A stretch of 64,000 nt of DNA. It comes from Spirodela intermedia. Taxonomy: Eukaryota; Streptophyta; Magnoliopsida; Alismatales; Araceae. Location: positions 2,271,501 to 2,335,500 of the forward strand of contig LR746267.1 in assembly GCA_902729315.2 (NCBI GenBank), written 5' to 3'. A model generated the notes under the pieces. The model did no database searches, was not told where the DNA came from, and worked only from the letters and a program-made list of their open reading frames with translations. The translations under genes and the position numbers were made by a program. Position 1 is the first letter of the stretch, and every line of letters starts with the position of its first letter. Of this stretch, positions 12,011 to 23,180 are shown piece by piece.

Positions 12011-12160
12011 GGGGCACGTGTGCACCACTCCCCTTCCATGTCACTAGTGGCCAGTCGGTTGTGGGACAAGGAGTGGTCATACAAGCATGAGAAAGGGACT
12101 TGATTTGGAATGTAATATTACTTCGACACAAATCAATGTGGGACTAAACCCGCATCACCT
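12011..12160 (+). repeat. Older LTR-A copy, left part (continues at 13619)
   Basis: Interior LTR-A sequence that stops at ...CGCATCACCT. It resumes at 13619 as CGCCTTCCCTAGAAAGG, exactly the order found in uninterrupted copies. It is therefore the host of the LTR nested at 12161-13618. Confidence 0.7.
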
Positions 12161-13618
12161 TGATAAGTCTTCATTATTATGAGTTAATAATTAGTAAATA
12201 ATATAGTTTTAGTCTAAATTTATGATTAATATACTTATATTTGTGTTAAAGTGTGAAAAGTGATTAGGGAGTAGCCGCGAATAGGGGCTCAAGCAACTTG
12301 AACTGATGGGGGCACATGTGTGCCACTCCCCTTCCACGTCACCAGTGGCCAGCCGACTGTGGGGCAAGGAGTGGTCATACACGCACGAGAAAGGGACTTT
12401 GCTTAGGAATGTAACATTACTATATATTTGTTTGAAAATTTGGCTGATGTGAGACTAAACCCATCACCTTCCTTAGAAGAGGCAAGGGCAACCAGTATGG
12501 GTTCAAATCCTCCCAGAGCCAAAACTCATAATTTAATTTGATTATTGTGACTTTCCTATAGATTGCCGGTGAAGGATTAAACAATCAGAATTGTTAGATC
12601 ATCGGCAAAAATCTCATCAACGTAATTCGCGGAGCATTGTTACTCAAATTGCTGAACGATTCACGATAAAAGGATTGCGAATCTATTGAGTAAATCATCT
12701 CCGATCGATCGACGAACAAGCCATCGTCAGGAAGAAGATGATCTGCCAGGAGATGAGTCACCACCTCTTGAGAGCATACTAGATGCAATGAAGAGCCTCC
12801 TCTTGCTACGCAAACTTGAGGATGAAGCTCCCTGACATGCGCCCCACCTCCATCTAGCTCCTTCCCTCTCAGGTGACAGTCGTCGAAGAGATGCAAAGTC
12901 ACTATTTTTTTGCTCCGCCAAGTGACAGCCGCCGAAAACGACTCGACGACCCATTTCTTTAATCTCTAGACTTCGTGAGAAGATCTAGAGATTGCTCACG
13001 TCGTCTTTGTCCAAGGAGATCCTTCGAGGTTGTGGACACTACATGACGATCATCTTGAATGCTCAGGATTCTGGTGCATCCCCGACGCATTGCCGTTGCG
13101 ATGCTGGAACTTTATTTTCCTACTTTCAACTTACTTTATGCTTCATTTAGTGATAATTTGTGTAATTTTAATTTACTAAATATACTTTGTTCTATTACGA
13201 TTCTTCTGGCTTTTATAGATCTTAACTTAATTAATTAAATTATCTATAATCGCTTACATAAGAATCATTGGGTGGAACTCTATTTCTATCTAATTCACGT
13301 TCGCTAGGGCACTGACGTCATATTGATGTCCACACCCTTATTTCCCTTTTTCATGAATTTTAAATATATTTCTTTCTCATTTCCTAGTATAAAATTCATA
13401 GAAACTCTTATTCATTGGGAAAATTTTTGAATAATTACCATATATTATATTACATATCTGTGATCGACTTGGAGAATTATTGCTATTTTTGGAAGTTTTA
13501 TTGAATTATAATTGATATACTTGTTTAGAAATACTTCTAAATATTTGAAAAGTTGTATTTTCTAATTTTATAAATTTTAGATTTGCATGATTTAATATAC
13601 AACGATTGAGTCACGTCA
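12161..13618 (+). repeat. LTR-A solo copy nested inside another LTR-A
   Basis: TGATAAGTC to TCACGTCA, 1458 bp. It lacks an internal block of about 160 bp after GTGAAAAGTG. Flanks CACCT and CGCCT differ at one CpG-type site, a good 5-bp target duplication. The host LTR is continuous when this copy is removed. Confidence 0.8.
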
Positions 13619-14712
13619 CGCCTTCCCTAGAAAGGGTAAGCAACAAACGCAGGTTTGAATCCTCCTAGAGTCAAAATTCACCTAATTATTGTGACTTTCT
13701 TGTAGATCACCGGTGAAGGATTAAGCAACCAGAATTGTTGGATTATTAGCAAAAATCTTGTCAATACAATTCGCGAAGCATTGTTACTAAAGTTGTTGAA
13801 TAAGTCACGATAAAAGGATCATGAATCCATTAAGTAAAGCATCTCTGATTGATCGATGAACAAGATGTCGTCAGGAAGAGGATGATCTGTCAAGAGACAA
13901 TCATCACTTCCTGAGAGTGTACCAGATGCAATGAAGAGCCTCCTCTTGCTATGCGGACTTGAGGATGAAGCTCCTTGGCACATGCCCCACCTCCATCCAG
14001 CTCCTCTCTGTCGAGTGACAGCCGCTGGAGAGCCGCAAAGTCATTGTTTTTCCGCTTTGTGAGATGACAGTCATTGGAGATGATTTTTTGACCCATTTCA
14101 TTAATTTTTAGACTTCACAAAGAGATCTAGAGATTGCCCATGTCATCTTTGTCCAAGGAGAGCCTTTGAGGCTGTGGACACTACACGACCATTCTCTTGA
14201 ATGCTCAGGATTCCAATGTATCACTGACACTTCGCCATCACGATGCTGGAATTTTGTTTTCCTACTTTCAACTTAATTTCTGCATCTTTGTAGTGATAAT
14301 TTTTGTGATTTTAATTTACTAAAATATACTTTGTTCTATTACGATTCTTCAAGCTTTTATAGATCTTAATTTGATTAATTAAATCATTTATAATCACTTA
14401 CGTAAGAATCGTCGAGTGGAACTCTATTTTTGCTCAATTCATGTTCGCTGGGTGCTGATGTTATCTTGACGTCTGCACCCTTATTTCCTTTTTTCGTGAA
14501 TTTAAATATATTTTCTTTTCATTTCCTAGTATAAAATTTTATATTACATTCTTGTGATCGACCTAGAAAATTACCGCTATTTTTGGAAGTTTTATTGAAT
14601 TAGAATTGATATATTTGATCAGAAATACTTCTAAATATCCAAAAATTCGTATTTTCTAATTTTATAAATTTAAAATTTGTGTGATTTACTATACAATGAC
14701 TAAGCCACTTTA
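13619..14712 (+). repeat. Older LTR-A copy, right part
   Basis: Continuation of 12011-12160, ending in a decayed terminus (TAAGCCACTTTA where TAAGTCACGTCA is expected). The many CG-to-TG/CA changes mark it as an old copy. Confidence 0.7.
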
Positions 14713-15289
14713 GGGAGTGATTGCATTTAATTTGAATTTAATGGAATAAAATTGAGTTTTTCTCGAAAGCTTTCTTTTTTTCAGCTTTAATTTAGGGCTA
14801 ATTTTGATCAATTTGAGAATTATATTGAGCAATTTTCTAAAATTGAGTTAAAATTTACATTTTACTTCAATTTAATTTCTGATGAAGTTAATTTTGCTTC
14901 ATTGCCTCAAAATTGGTAAAAATTAGGTTAAAACCCTAATTTATACTCAAGAATTTCGTGAATTAATTATTATTTGAGCTGAAATGATTGAATTTTTTAT
15001 TAATATATAATTATCAGTTTTTATCTATTTCTTTATTATTGAAATATCTAGATTTTTATGGCTGACGTAATCTCTCAACTTTTGAGAAATTCATGTTGAA
15101 TTTAGACTAAAATTAATTTTAAGCTAATTGAATCTTTTTATTCTAATAAAATTATAATTTTACCATTTTTAGTGACATATTAAAATTTTACCCCTTATTA
15201 TGTGGAACTACGCAATTGATGTACCGCCATACATCTAATAAAACCCCCTTAGTTGACCCGAAGCTTGATTTGATAATGAAGCAATCAGC
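14713..15289. other. AT-rich DNA, possibly an LTR or leader of another retroelement
   Basis: No gene. The stretch precedes a gag relic in the same orientation, so it may be the 5' LTR and leader of that element, but I found no primer-binding site or matching second LTR. Confidence 0.3.
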
Positions 15290-15898
15290 ATCTTCATCTT
15301 CCTCGTCTTTGATAATGAAGTTAGAGTAGAATCAGCACCCATGGCTCATAACCAACAAGTTTAGTAGGGCAATGGTAGGATGAGGTTGAGGGATCATTCC
15401 ACACCAATGTAGTGTTGGCTAGTTATGAGAGTTAATGCACCCTTAGATCAGAATGTTAATTTTAGAGCTGACTCTCATTTGATTAGCCTTCTACTTATAT
15501 TCCATGGATTACTCAAAGATTCCTTTAGATACTTTTAAGATGTTGTTCTCCGTCACCCTTAAGGATAGAGCCAAAGAGTGGCTTAGGGGACTAGCCTAAG
15601 AATTTAATGCATGGGTGAGATGGAATCCACATTTTTGAAATACTATTTGGTGGGAAGATGAATGCTCCAAGAAAAGCTACTAGAGGTTTCACATGGGGAC
15701 CTAGTGAGACATTTTTTCAAGTGTGGGAGAGATTGAAATATTACACTAGGTAGTGCCCATGTCATGGAGTACCAAATTATGACTTGATCCAGATTTTTTG
15801 AGGGACAAGTGGTGACCGACATGGACTTATTAGATGCTGCTAGTGGAAGAACGTTCACGAATAGGTGCAATGATGAAGTCCTTTAGTTGATTGAGATG
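15290..15898 (+). pseudogene. Retrotransposon gag relic, left part
   Basis: With some frame changes one reads the retrotransposon gag domain: a DRAKEWLRGLA segment, then FLKYYLVGRMNAPRKAT, then a WERLKYYTR.CPCHG segment and LLDAASGRTF. These match the order of the Retrotrans_gag domain of Tat/Athila-type elements. Several stops are present. The frame is cut after LIEM by the solo LTR at 15899 and resumes at 17543. Confidence 0.7.
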
Positions 15899-17540
15899 TG
15901 ATAAGTCTTCATTATCATGAGTTAATAATTAGTAAACAATATAGTTTTAGCCTTAACTCATGATAAATAGACTTATATTTGTGTTAAAGAATGATTTTTG
16001 GTTTTCAATTGATTAACGTGAATTTTTGGGTAATTATGTGATTTTATACGATTTTTACAGTCTTACTTTTGAGATAAATGAAGAACAAGAAATAAAAATA
16101 AAAATATTGCAAAAATGGGGGGTCCCGCTGGCCAGCCGGGCCCGCAAGCGGGCGTGAAGCACAGTCGGGGAGTAAGCCACGAGCAAGGGCTTGAGCGGCT
16201 TGGCTTGGGGACCGACAGGGCACGCGCGTTCGCCACTCCCCTTCCACGTCACCAGTGGCCAGCCAGCTGTGGGGCAAGGAGTGGTCATACACGCGAGAGA
16301 AGGGACTTTGCTCACAAAGCTAACATTACTATATATTCACTTGAAAACTCGGCGTACAATTGATGTGGGACTAAACCCCCGTCACACCTTCCTCAGAAGA
16401 GGCGGGGCGACCGGCGCGGGTTCGAATCCTCCCAGAGTCAAAATTCATATATTTTTATCTGATTATTGCGACTTTCCTGCAGATCGCCGGTGAAGGATTA
16501 AGCAACGAGAATCGCTGGATCATCGGCAAAAATCTCGTCAACGCGATTCGCGGAGCATTGCTACTAAAATTGCTGAACGATTCGCGATAAAAAGATCACG
16601 AATCCATCTAGTAAATCATCTCCGATTGATCGACGAACAAGCCGTCGTCCGGAAGAGGACGATCCGCCGGGAGACCAGTCGCCACCTCCTGAGAGCGTAC
16701 CAGATGTGATGAAGATCCTCCTCTTGCTGCGTAGACCTGAGGATGAAGCTCCCTAACACACGCCCCACCTCCATCCAGCTCCTCTCCGTCGGGTGACAGC
16801 CGTCGGGGAGCTGCAAAGTCGCCGTTTTTCCGCTCCGCCGGGTGACAGCCGCCGGAGACAATTCGACGACCCACTTCATTGATCTCTAGACTTTGCGAGA
16901 AGATCTAGAGATTGCCCACGTCATCTTTGTCCAAGGAGAGCCTTCGAGACCGTGGACACTACATGATGATCCTCCTGAACGCTCAAGATTCCGGTGCATC
17001 GCCGACGCATCGCCGTCGCGACGTTGGAACTCTGTTTTCCTGCTTTCAGTTTAATTTACGCTTCATTTAGTGATACTTTGTATGATTTTAATTTACCAAA
17101 CTATACTGCGTTCAATTACGATTCTTCCGGCTTTTACAGATCTTAATTTGATTAATTAAGTTGTCTGTAATCGCTTACGTAAGAATCGCCAGATGGAACT
17201 CTGTTTCCGCCTGATTCGCGTTCGCCAGGTGCTGACGTCATCCTGACGTCCGCACCCTTATTTCCTTTTTTTCGTGAATTTTAAATATATTTCCTTTTTA
17301 TTTCCTAGTATAAAATTCGTAATAAAATCATATTCATTGAGAAAAATTCTGAATAATTACCAGATATTATATTACATCCTTGTGATCAACTTGGAAAATT
17401 ACCACTATTTTTGGAATTTTTATTGAATTATAATTGATATATTTATTTAGAAATACTTCTAAATATCTGAAAATTCGTATTTTCTAGTTTTATAAATTTA
17501 ATATTTGCATGATTTAATATACAACGACTGAGTCACGTCA
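15899..17540 (+). repeat. LTR-A solo LTR with perfect target duplication
   Basis: TGATAAGTC...GAGTCACGTCA, 1642 bp, flanked by AGATG on both sides (15894-15898 and 17541-17545). The gag frame on the left (...LIEM) continues on the right as VVENSHHHFAL when the LTR and one AGATG are removed. It holds the sense TATA at 16329-16336, the antisense upstream element at 16361-16371, a B-box-like motif at 16419-16429 and a strong palindrome at 16882-16912. This is the best reference copy of the family. Confidence 0.95.
16111..16306 (-). ncRNA. Candidate small RNA in the LTR antisense strand
   Basis: On the minus strand: GTCCCACATCA (16371 to 16361, one base off the consensus end), 25 bp, TATATA (16335 to 16330), then about 196 nt of GC-rich sequence without TTTT, then TTTTT (16115 to 16111). 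Same architecture as the copies at 8679, 30063 and 52860. Confidence 0.3.
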
Positions 17541-17640
17541 AGATGGTAGTTGAGAACAGCCACCATCATTTTGCATTGATAAGTGATGCAGGACCGATCC
17601 GATAAGAATGTCTGGACCCTAGACTCTAGGTCTGACCACG
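17541..17640 (+). pseudogene. Retrotransposon gag relic, right part
   Basis: Continues the gag frame of 15290-15898 after the solo LTR and the repeated AGATG: EMVVENSHHHFALISDA, then stops. Family members have an E.(M)A.NSYQW-like stretch at this place, following the DAASGG motif. Confidence 0.65.
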
Positions 17641-19687
17641 TAACCTAAGTACAGGCAGATATACCAATATGCAATATCAACCCAAAACAACTCGGGAAAA
17701 CACTCGACGATGGTAAGGTGAGGCCCTCTCGGTCCACGTTTGAACAGATGGCGGAACAGTTGTCGTGAGGTAGCCTAGGGCTGCAGCTCACGAACGGTGA
17801 CAAATCTAGCATAGCATCGGAAGTCATGATCCAATAACTGTCCTATCCTATCTACATTCTCTTGATGACAGTGGAGACGAGCTGAGAAAGCCCTTCGAAA
17901 GATAATTAAACTTAAGAAGGGGTACAGAGCTGACCTTTGGGGCTGTGTAGCTTAGCGGGTCATGATGGAGCAGAGATTTGATGAAGGTAGAGACGTCTGG
18001 TGAAGAGCGATGCTCAGCGTCGATGGTCGGTCCTAATCGAGAGTCACAATAATCATCGTCATAAGGCGTGGCATGCTAGCAGGCGTGGGCCTGCTGGTGG
18101 GCCGAAGGGCACGCTAGTGGGCGTGCACGGCAAGCTGCACAGTGGCCTTAGGGCACAAGGGTGGCAGCGCCAAGTGGGCACGCAGGCTGCAGGAGCCGAC
18201 ACGTAGGGCGCACGTAGTAGGGGCACTTCGGCAGGAATGCCAAGCGTTAGCGGCGCTTCAGTGGGAAGGCCAAGCGTCAGCAGCACTTCGGCAGGAAGGC
18301 CGAGCATCAGCGGCGCTTCGCTGGAAATGCCGAATGTCAGTGGCGCTTCGCTGGAAATGCCGAATGTCAGCGGTGCTTCGGCGAGAAGGCCGAGCGCCAG
18401 TCGCACTTCAGTGGGAAAGCCGAGCGTGGGCGGCTGGGCGGAGACCCAACCGTCGCCAGAAGGATCGGCCCTCTCTGGTGGCACTAGGAAGTGGAGAAAA
18501 GGAAGGAGACGATCTAGCTGATGATACCAGGGAGGGTTGAGCTCTCTTGGTCTAAGCGGCACCAAAAACGGCGCGACGGCGGTGGAGCGTTGGGAAACTC
18601 CGGCAGGGGCCTGTGAGGAGCTCGGACTGGTTCTGGTCATTGGCATGGCTGCAGGGTCTCTCTCGACGTTGGCGGCAGGTTGGCGTTCATCGGCGAACGG
18701 CCAGTGATTGGGCGGAGCAGCAGAAGGCGGCCCTAGTGAGTTTGGGGTGGAGTTCTGAAGGAAGAGGCGGCAGTCAAACTAGGAGTCGAGAGACTCCGGC
18801 AAAGTGCATGGCGACAGCTCGTAGGGAGGCGAAGCGAGTCCCTTTTATCACGACAGCGTGACGGGGTTCCAGCAGAGGTGGTGGCGGCTGCAGCGGCAAC
18901 TGCGACCGTTTCGTCTAGTGACAGTGGCGAACTCTTGAGCAGCAATGAGATGACCGGCGGCGGCAGTGGTCTCAGGCAGCGGCGGGACTTTGCGAGCAGC
19001 AACATCACGAGGAACGAAGTCCTCGAAGGGGGTATCGACGGCCTTCCTCTTCCTCCTTCCCTCCCTATCCTAGATCACGGAGAAGGTACTCACAAAACAA
19101 TAATTTCTCTCAAAAATACAACGCTTCCTTGAGAGGGGTCCTACCTCCCCTTATATGGGGCCCACAAGTGGGCTAAGGGGAGGTGAGGCCCTCAAGCTCA
19201 TAAGCCACAAAAAGGCTACAAAAGGGGCTTATTGGGCCTCTTAAAGAGAGACTCCATAAGCTCCCCTAAAAGGAGAAAGAGGAGGGCTCTCTTATGGTGC
19301 TTAAGTGGGCCTCAAATGAAGAACCAAATAAGCCCCAAGAGAGGCCCAAAAAGAAAGACACATAGATCCCCCCCCCTCAGGGTTTTAATTGGGCCTCAAA
19401 AGAGTGACCCAATAAAACCCTAAAGAAAGGGAGACACAAACAACAACACACACACATAGAATTGGGCCTGCTAACACACAAATGCGAGGCCCAACAAGTC
19501 AACATGAAAATACCAAGAAAGATAAGGGTGAGCTTGAGCTCGTCGTCATCACGAAGGTAGAATGTCGTCGTCCCGAAAGGCTAGGCCATGTAGTGAAAGC
19601 CCAGCACCTTCATCTTCGTGCGTCGATCGGGCTGAACTCAAACTATTGGTGTCTCTTGAGCTGATGAAGATGGGTCCCGCTTGCCAT
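17641..19687. other. GC-rich region without a recognised gene
   Basis: From about 18000 to 19130 the GC content is far above the surroundings and open frames occur in several frames on both strands, none with a known domain. A 30-bp minisatellite sits at 18241-18420. From 19140 to 19480 the sequence is rich in GGGCC(C/T)-type motifs and purine tracts, and a short CA microsatellite lies near 19440-19457. The whole may be a foreign LTR or a captured gene fragment; I cannot decide. Confidence 0.35.
18241..18420. repeat. Minisatellite, six 30-bp units
   Basis: Six units in exact 30-bp register (18241, 18271, 18301, 18331, 18361, 18391), plus a partial unit at 18211-18240. Each has the form CRARYGYCAGYGGCGCTTCG....GAAAKGC. 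Because 30 is a multiple of three, open frames over it read as 10-residue repeats, for example (P-S-V-S-G-A-S-x-x-x) on the plus strand. Confidence 0.9.
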
Positions 19688-20453
19688 CAATAAGTCTTCA
19701 TTATCATGAGTTAATATTTAGTAAATAATATAGTTTTAGTCATAACTCATGATAAATAGACTTATATTTATGTTAAAGTGTGAAAAGTGGTTTTTAGTTG
19801 ATTAACACAAACTTTTGGATAATTATGTGATTTTATACAAATTTATATGATTTTTACAGTCTTACTTTTGAGATAAATGAAGAAAAAGAAATAAAAATAA
19901 AAATAAGACAAAATGGGGGGCGACTTGCCAGCCAGCCGGGCCCACAAGTGGGTCGGAAGCATAGTAGGAGAGTAGCCACGAGTAAGGGCTTGAGCGGCTT
20001 GGACCAATAGGGGCACGTGTGCACCACACCTCCCTTCCATGTCACTAATGGCCAGCCAGCTGTGGGGCAAGGAGTGGTCATACAAGTGTGAGAAAGGGAC
20101 TTGCCTTAAAATATAACATTACTATATATTCGCCCAACACTTTGATGCACAAGCGATGTGGGACTAACCACGTGTCACCTTCCCTAGAAAGGGCGAGGCA
20201 ACTAGTGCACATTTGAATCCTCTCGAAGCAAAAATTCATATTTGTTATTTGATTATCACTACTTTTCTATAAATCATCGGTGAAGGGTTAAGGAACCAGA
20301 ATTGTTGGATCATCGACAAAAATTTTATCAATGCGATTCGTAGAGTATTGTTACTAAAATTACTGAACAATTCATGATAAAAGGATCACAAATCCATCGA
20401 GTAAAACATCTCTGATTGATCGACGAACAAGTTGTCATCAAGAAAAAGACAAT
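19688..20453 (+). repeat. LTR-A copy, left part (probable 5' LTR of the plus-strand element)
   Basis: Begins CAATAAGTCTTC, a decayed TGATAAGTCTTC, and runs 766 bp before the minus-strand LTR at 20454 cuts it. The antisense upstream element is at 20154-20164 and TATA at 20122-20129. The order of LTR segments suggests its other part is 31229-31702, with about 180 bp lost at the break. Confidence 0.7.
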
Positions 20454-21900
20454 TGACGTGACTCAGTTGTTGTATATTAAATCACGCAAATATAAAATTT
20501 ATAAAACTAGAAAATATGAATTTTCAGATATTTAGAAGTATTTCTAAATAAATATATCAATTATAATTAAATAAAAATTCCAAAAATAGCGGTAATTTTC
20601 CAAGTCGATCATAGGGATGTAATATAATATCTGATAATTATTTAGAATTTTTCTCAATGAATATGATTTTCTTACGAATTTTATACTAAGAAATAAAAAG
20701 GAAATATATTTAAAATTCATAAAAAATAGGGAAATAAGGGTGCGGACGTCAAGATGATGTCAGTGCCGGGCGAACGCGAATCAGGCGGAAACAGAGTTCT
20801 GCCTGGTGATTCTTACGTAAGCAATTACAAACGACTTAATTAATCAAATTAAGATCTGTAAAAGCCAAAAGAATCATAATTGAACAAAGTATAGTTTGGT
20901 AAATTAAAATCACACAAAGTATCACTAAATGAAGTGTAAATTAAATTGAAAGCAGGAAAACAAAGTTCCAGCATCGCGATGGCAATGCGTCGGCGATGCA
21001 CTGGAATCCTGAGCGTTTGGGAGGATCGTTGTGCAGTGTCCACAGCCTCGAAGGCTCTCCTTGGACAAAGACAACGTGGGCAATCTCTAGATCTTCTCGC
21101 GAAGTCTAGAGATCAATGAAGTGGGTCATCGAATCATCTCTGGCAGCTGTCACCCGACAGAGAGGAGCTGGATGGAGGTGGGGCACATGTCAGGGAGCTT
21201 CATCCTCAAGTTTGCGCAGCAAGAGGAGGCTCTTCATCGCATTTGGTATACTCTCAGGAGGTGGCAACTGGTCTCCTAGTGGATCGTCCTGTTCCCTGAT
21301 GATGGCTTGTTCGTTGATCAATCGGAGATGATTTACTCGATGGATTCGCAATCCTTTTATCGCAAATCGTTCAACAATTTTAGTAGCAATGCTCCGCGAC
21401 TCGTGTTGACGAGATTTTCGCCGATGATCCAACGGTTCTTGTTGCTTAATCCTTCACCGACGATCTGCAGGAAAGTCGTAATAATCAAATTAAAAAATCC
21501 CTTCTCTCGCGTGTATGACCACTACTTGCCCCACAGCCAGCTGGCCACTGGTGACGTGGAAGGGGAGTGGCGCACACGTGCCCCTATTGGTCTAAGCTAA
21601 GCCACTTGAGCCCCTGCTCACGGCTACTCCCCGACTGCACTTCCGACCCGCTTGCGGGCCCGGCTGGCTGGCAAGTCCCCCTATTTTGTAATATTTTTTA
21701 TTTTTATTTCTTTTTCTTCATTTATCTCAAAGGTAAGACTGTAAAAATCGTATAAAATCACATAATTACCCAAAAATTTACGTTAATCAATTGAAAACCA
21801 AAAATCATTCTTTAACACAAATATAAGTGTATTTATTATGAGTTAAGGGTAAAACTATATTATTTACTAATTATTAACTCATGATAATGAAGACTTATCA
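20454..21900 (-). repeat. 3' LTR (LTR-A) of the minus-strand element
   Basis: TGACGTGACTCAG to GACTTATCA, 1447 bp, directly adjoining the polypurine tract at 21901. It lacks about 200 bp near 21495, exactly the block holding the B-box-like and snRNA-type promoter motifs, so this copy cannot drive the candidate antisense RNA. Confidence 0.88.
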
Positions 21901-21940
21901 CACCCCCCAACTTAAATCATTGCTAGTCTCTTAGCAATGG
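21901..21940 (-). promoter_or_regulatory. Polypurine tract with adjoining stem-loop
   Basis: On the minus strand: CATTGCTA, 6-nt loop, TAGCAATG (8-bp perfect stem), then ATTTAAGTTGGGGGGTG and the 3' LTR. The same unit occurs at 57041-57079 and 63852-63892, and in looser form at 37911-37948 before LTR-B. The G-run is the expected plus-strand DNA primer. Confidence 0.8.
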
Positions 21941-22311
21941 AATTACGAAAATAAAATTTTACAAATCTCAAACATCATATTTCAATATAGAAAAAAATAT
22001 ATAATTAGAAATGATGAACCTTTAAACACTTTGGATTCTTATATCAAGTATTTAAGAATGATGTCAAGCACTTAAATATTTAAACAATCCTTAGAATAAC
22101 AATCTAGACTTCACTTCTTTATCACTTCTTCACTAATAGATGTATTTACAAGATGTTCCAATTATCAATACTCATCCAAGAATAATATTGATCTTACATT
22201 TCCCTTTTTCTATGACTTGATTTTTGAAGTTTGCACTATATTTCTTCCTTCTTTTTCTTCTTTTTTTTTTAATAAATAGTGGATAAGTAGCTTTTCCTGT
22301 AGACAAATTTT

Positions 22312-22457
22312 GACAATAAGAATGATGTCTCACACCCTCCATGTGTACTCTTCATTTTCAGGGCTTTCACTTTATCCACTTATTTTTCAGCAAGTGTTTT
22401 TCTATGCATGATTTTCGACAATGAGAATGATGTCTCACACCCTCCATGTGTACTCTT
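22312..22457 (-). repeat. Pair of 41-bp direct repeats in the 3' noncoding region
   Basis: Copies at 22312-22352 and 22417-22457 (period 105 bp) contain AGAATGATGTCTCACACC and CATGTGTACTCTT. The same pair, in the opposite orientation, is kept in the plus-strand element at 56517-56557 and 56622-56662. The function is unknown. Confidence 0.85.
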
Positions 22458-23142
22458 TGTTTCTAGATTTTTCACATTGCTCTCTCTTTTTTTTTTTCAA
22501 AATAAGTGATTTCTCCTCACAAGTCCTATAGATCAGGGTGCAAAAATCTCCATTAAACTCAAATGATCAATCAAATTTTCACATCAAGTAAATACTATCT
22601 ATCAAGATCATAAAGTGAAAATCTGTAAAATCAAATCCATGTTATCTATCATGTATCCAAGGAGTATTCCAACATTTTATGCTACTAGATCATTCTTTTG
22701 ACTCAATAATAATCTTCCTAGTATCTTTTGGTATCAATCAATCTAATTGATTTAATTTTTCATGCATGTAATATGATGTAAGGTATTTGTAAATTAGATA
22801 GTTCTGACAATTCCGTTTTCTATTTTCAGTTCTATTTTTAGCAGCAATAAATTTGTCAAAAATAAATTAAAACTATCTTCTTTATAGCTGTAATTTCGAA
22901 TTTCAGTAATATATATCTAGGGGATTGAAATGTGAGAAAAGGGTCTTCTAGAATTTCAAATTTCAAAATGTTTTTTGTCTGCTGTTTTTGACAGTTTGTT
23001 GTTTCTAACAGAAAACCAGAAAATAGATGTTGCAATTTTTCCGAATTTTATTTTATTTTTATTTTTTTAGTTGCTGTTCTAAGTTGACTAAAATACAAAC
23101 ACATGTTCTTAATTTTCCTACAGCATAAATTAATAATGAATA

Positions 23143-23180
23143 CTTCACCCCCCAACTTAAAAATGACATTGTCCTCAATG
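23143..23180 (-). promoter_or_regulatory. Second polypurine-like tract and CATTGAGGACAATG motif
   Basis: On the minus strand: CATTGAGGACAATG, a short spacer, then TTAAGTTGGGGGGTGAAG. It lies just after the integrase and about 1.2 kb before the polypurine tract at the LTR. The same motif occurs at 34731-34765 and 55815-55850. It could be a second initiation tract or a relic of an older 3' end. Confidence 0.6.

Noticed and set aside
16300-16440. A tRNA gene around the GGTTCGAATCC motif
   Set aside because: Only a T-arm-like part can be drawn; no acceptor stem, D-arm or anticodon arm fits around it.
18524-18536. A reversed tRNA-Met primer site (GATGATACCA) marking a copia element
   Set aside because: Only a short partial match to the usual TGGTATCAGAGC complement, with no LTR end or second LTR beside it.
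18059-18646. 195-aa minus-strand frame over the minisatellite
   Set aside because: Openness follows from the 30-bp repeat being open in several frames; no start context, domain or codon signal.
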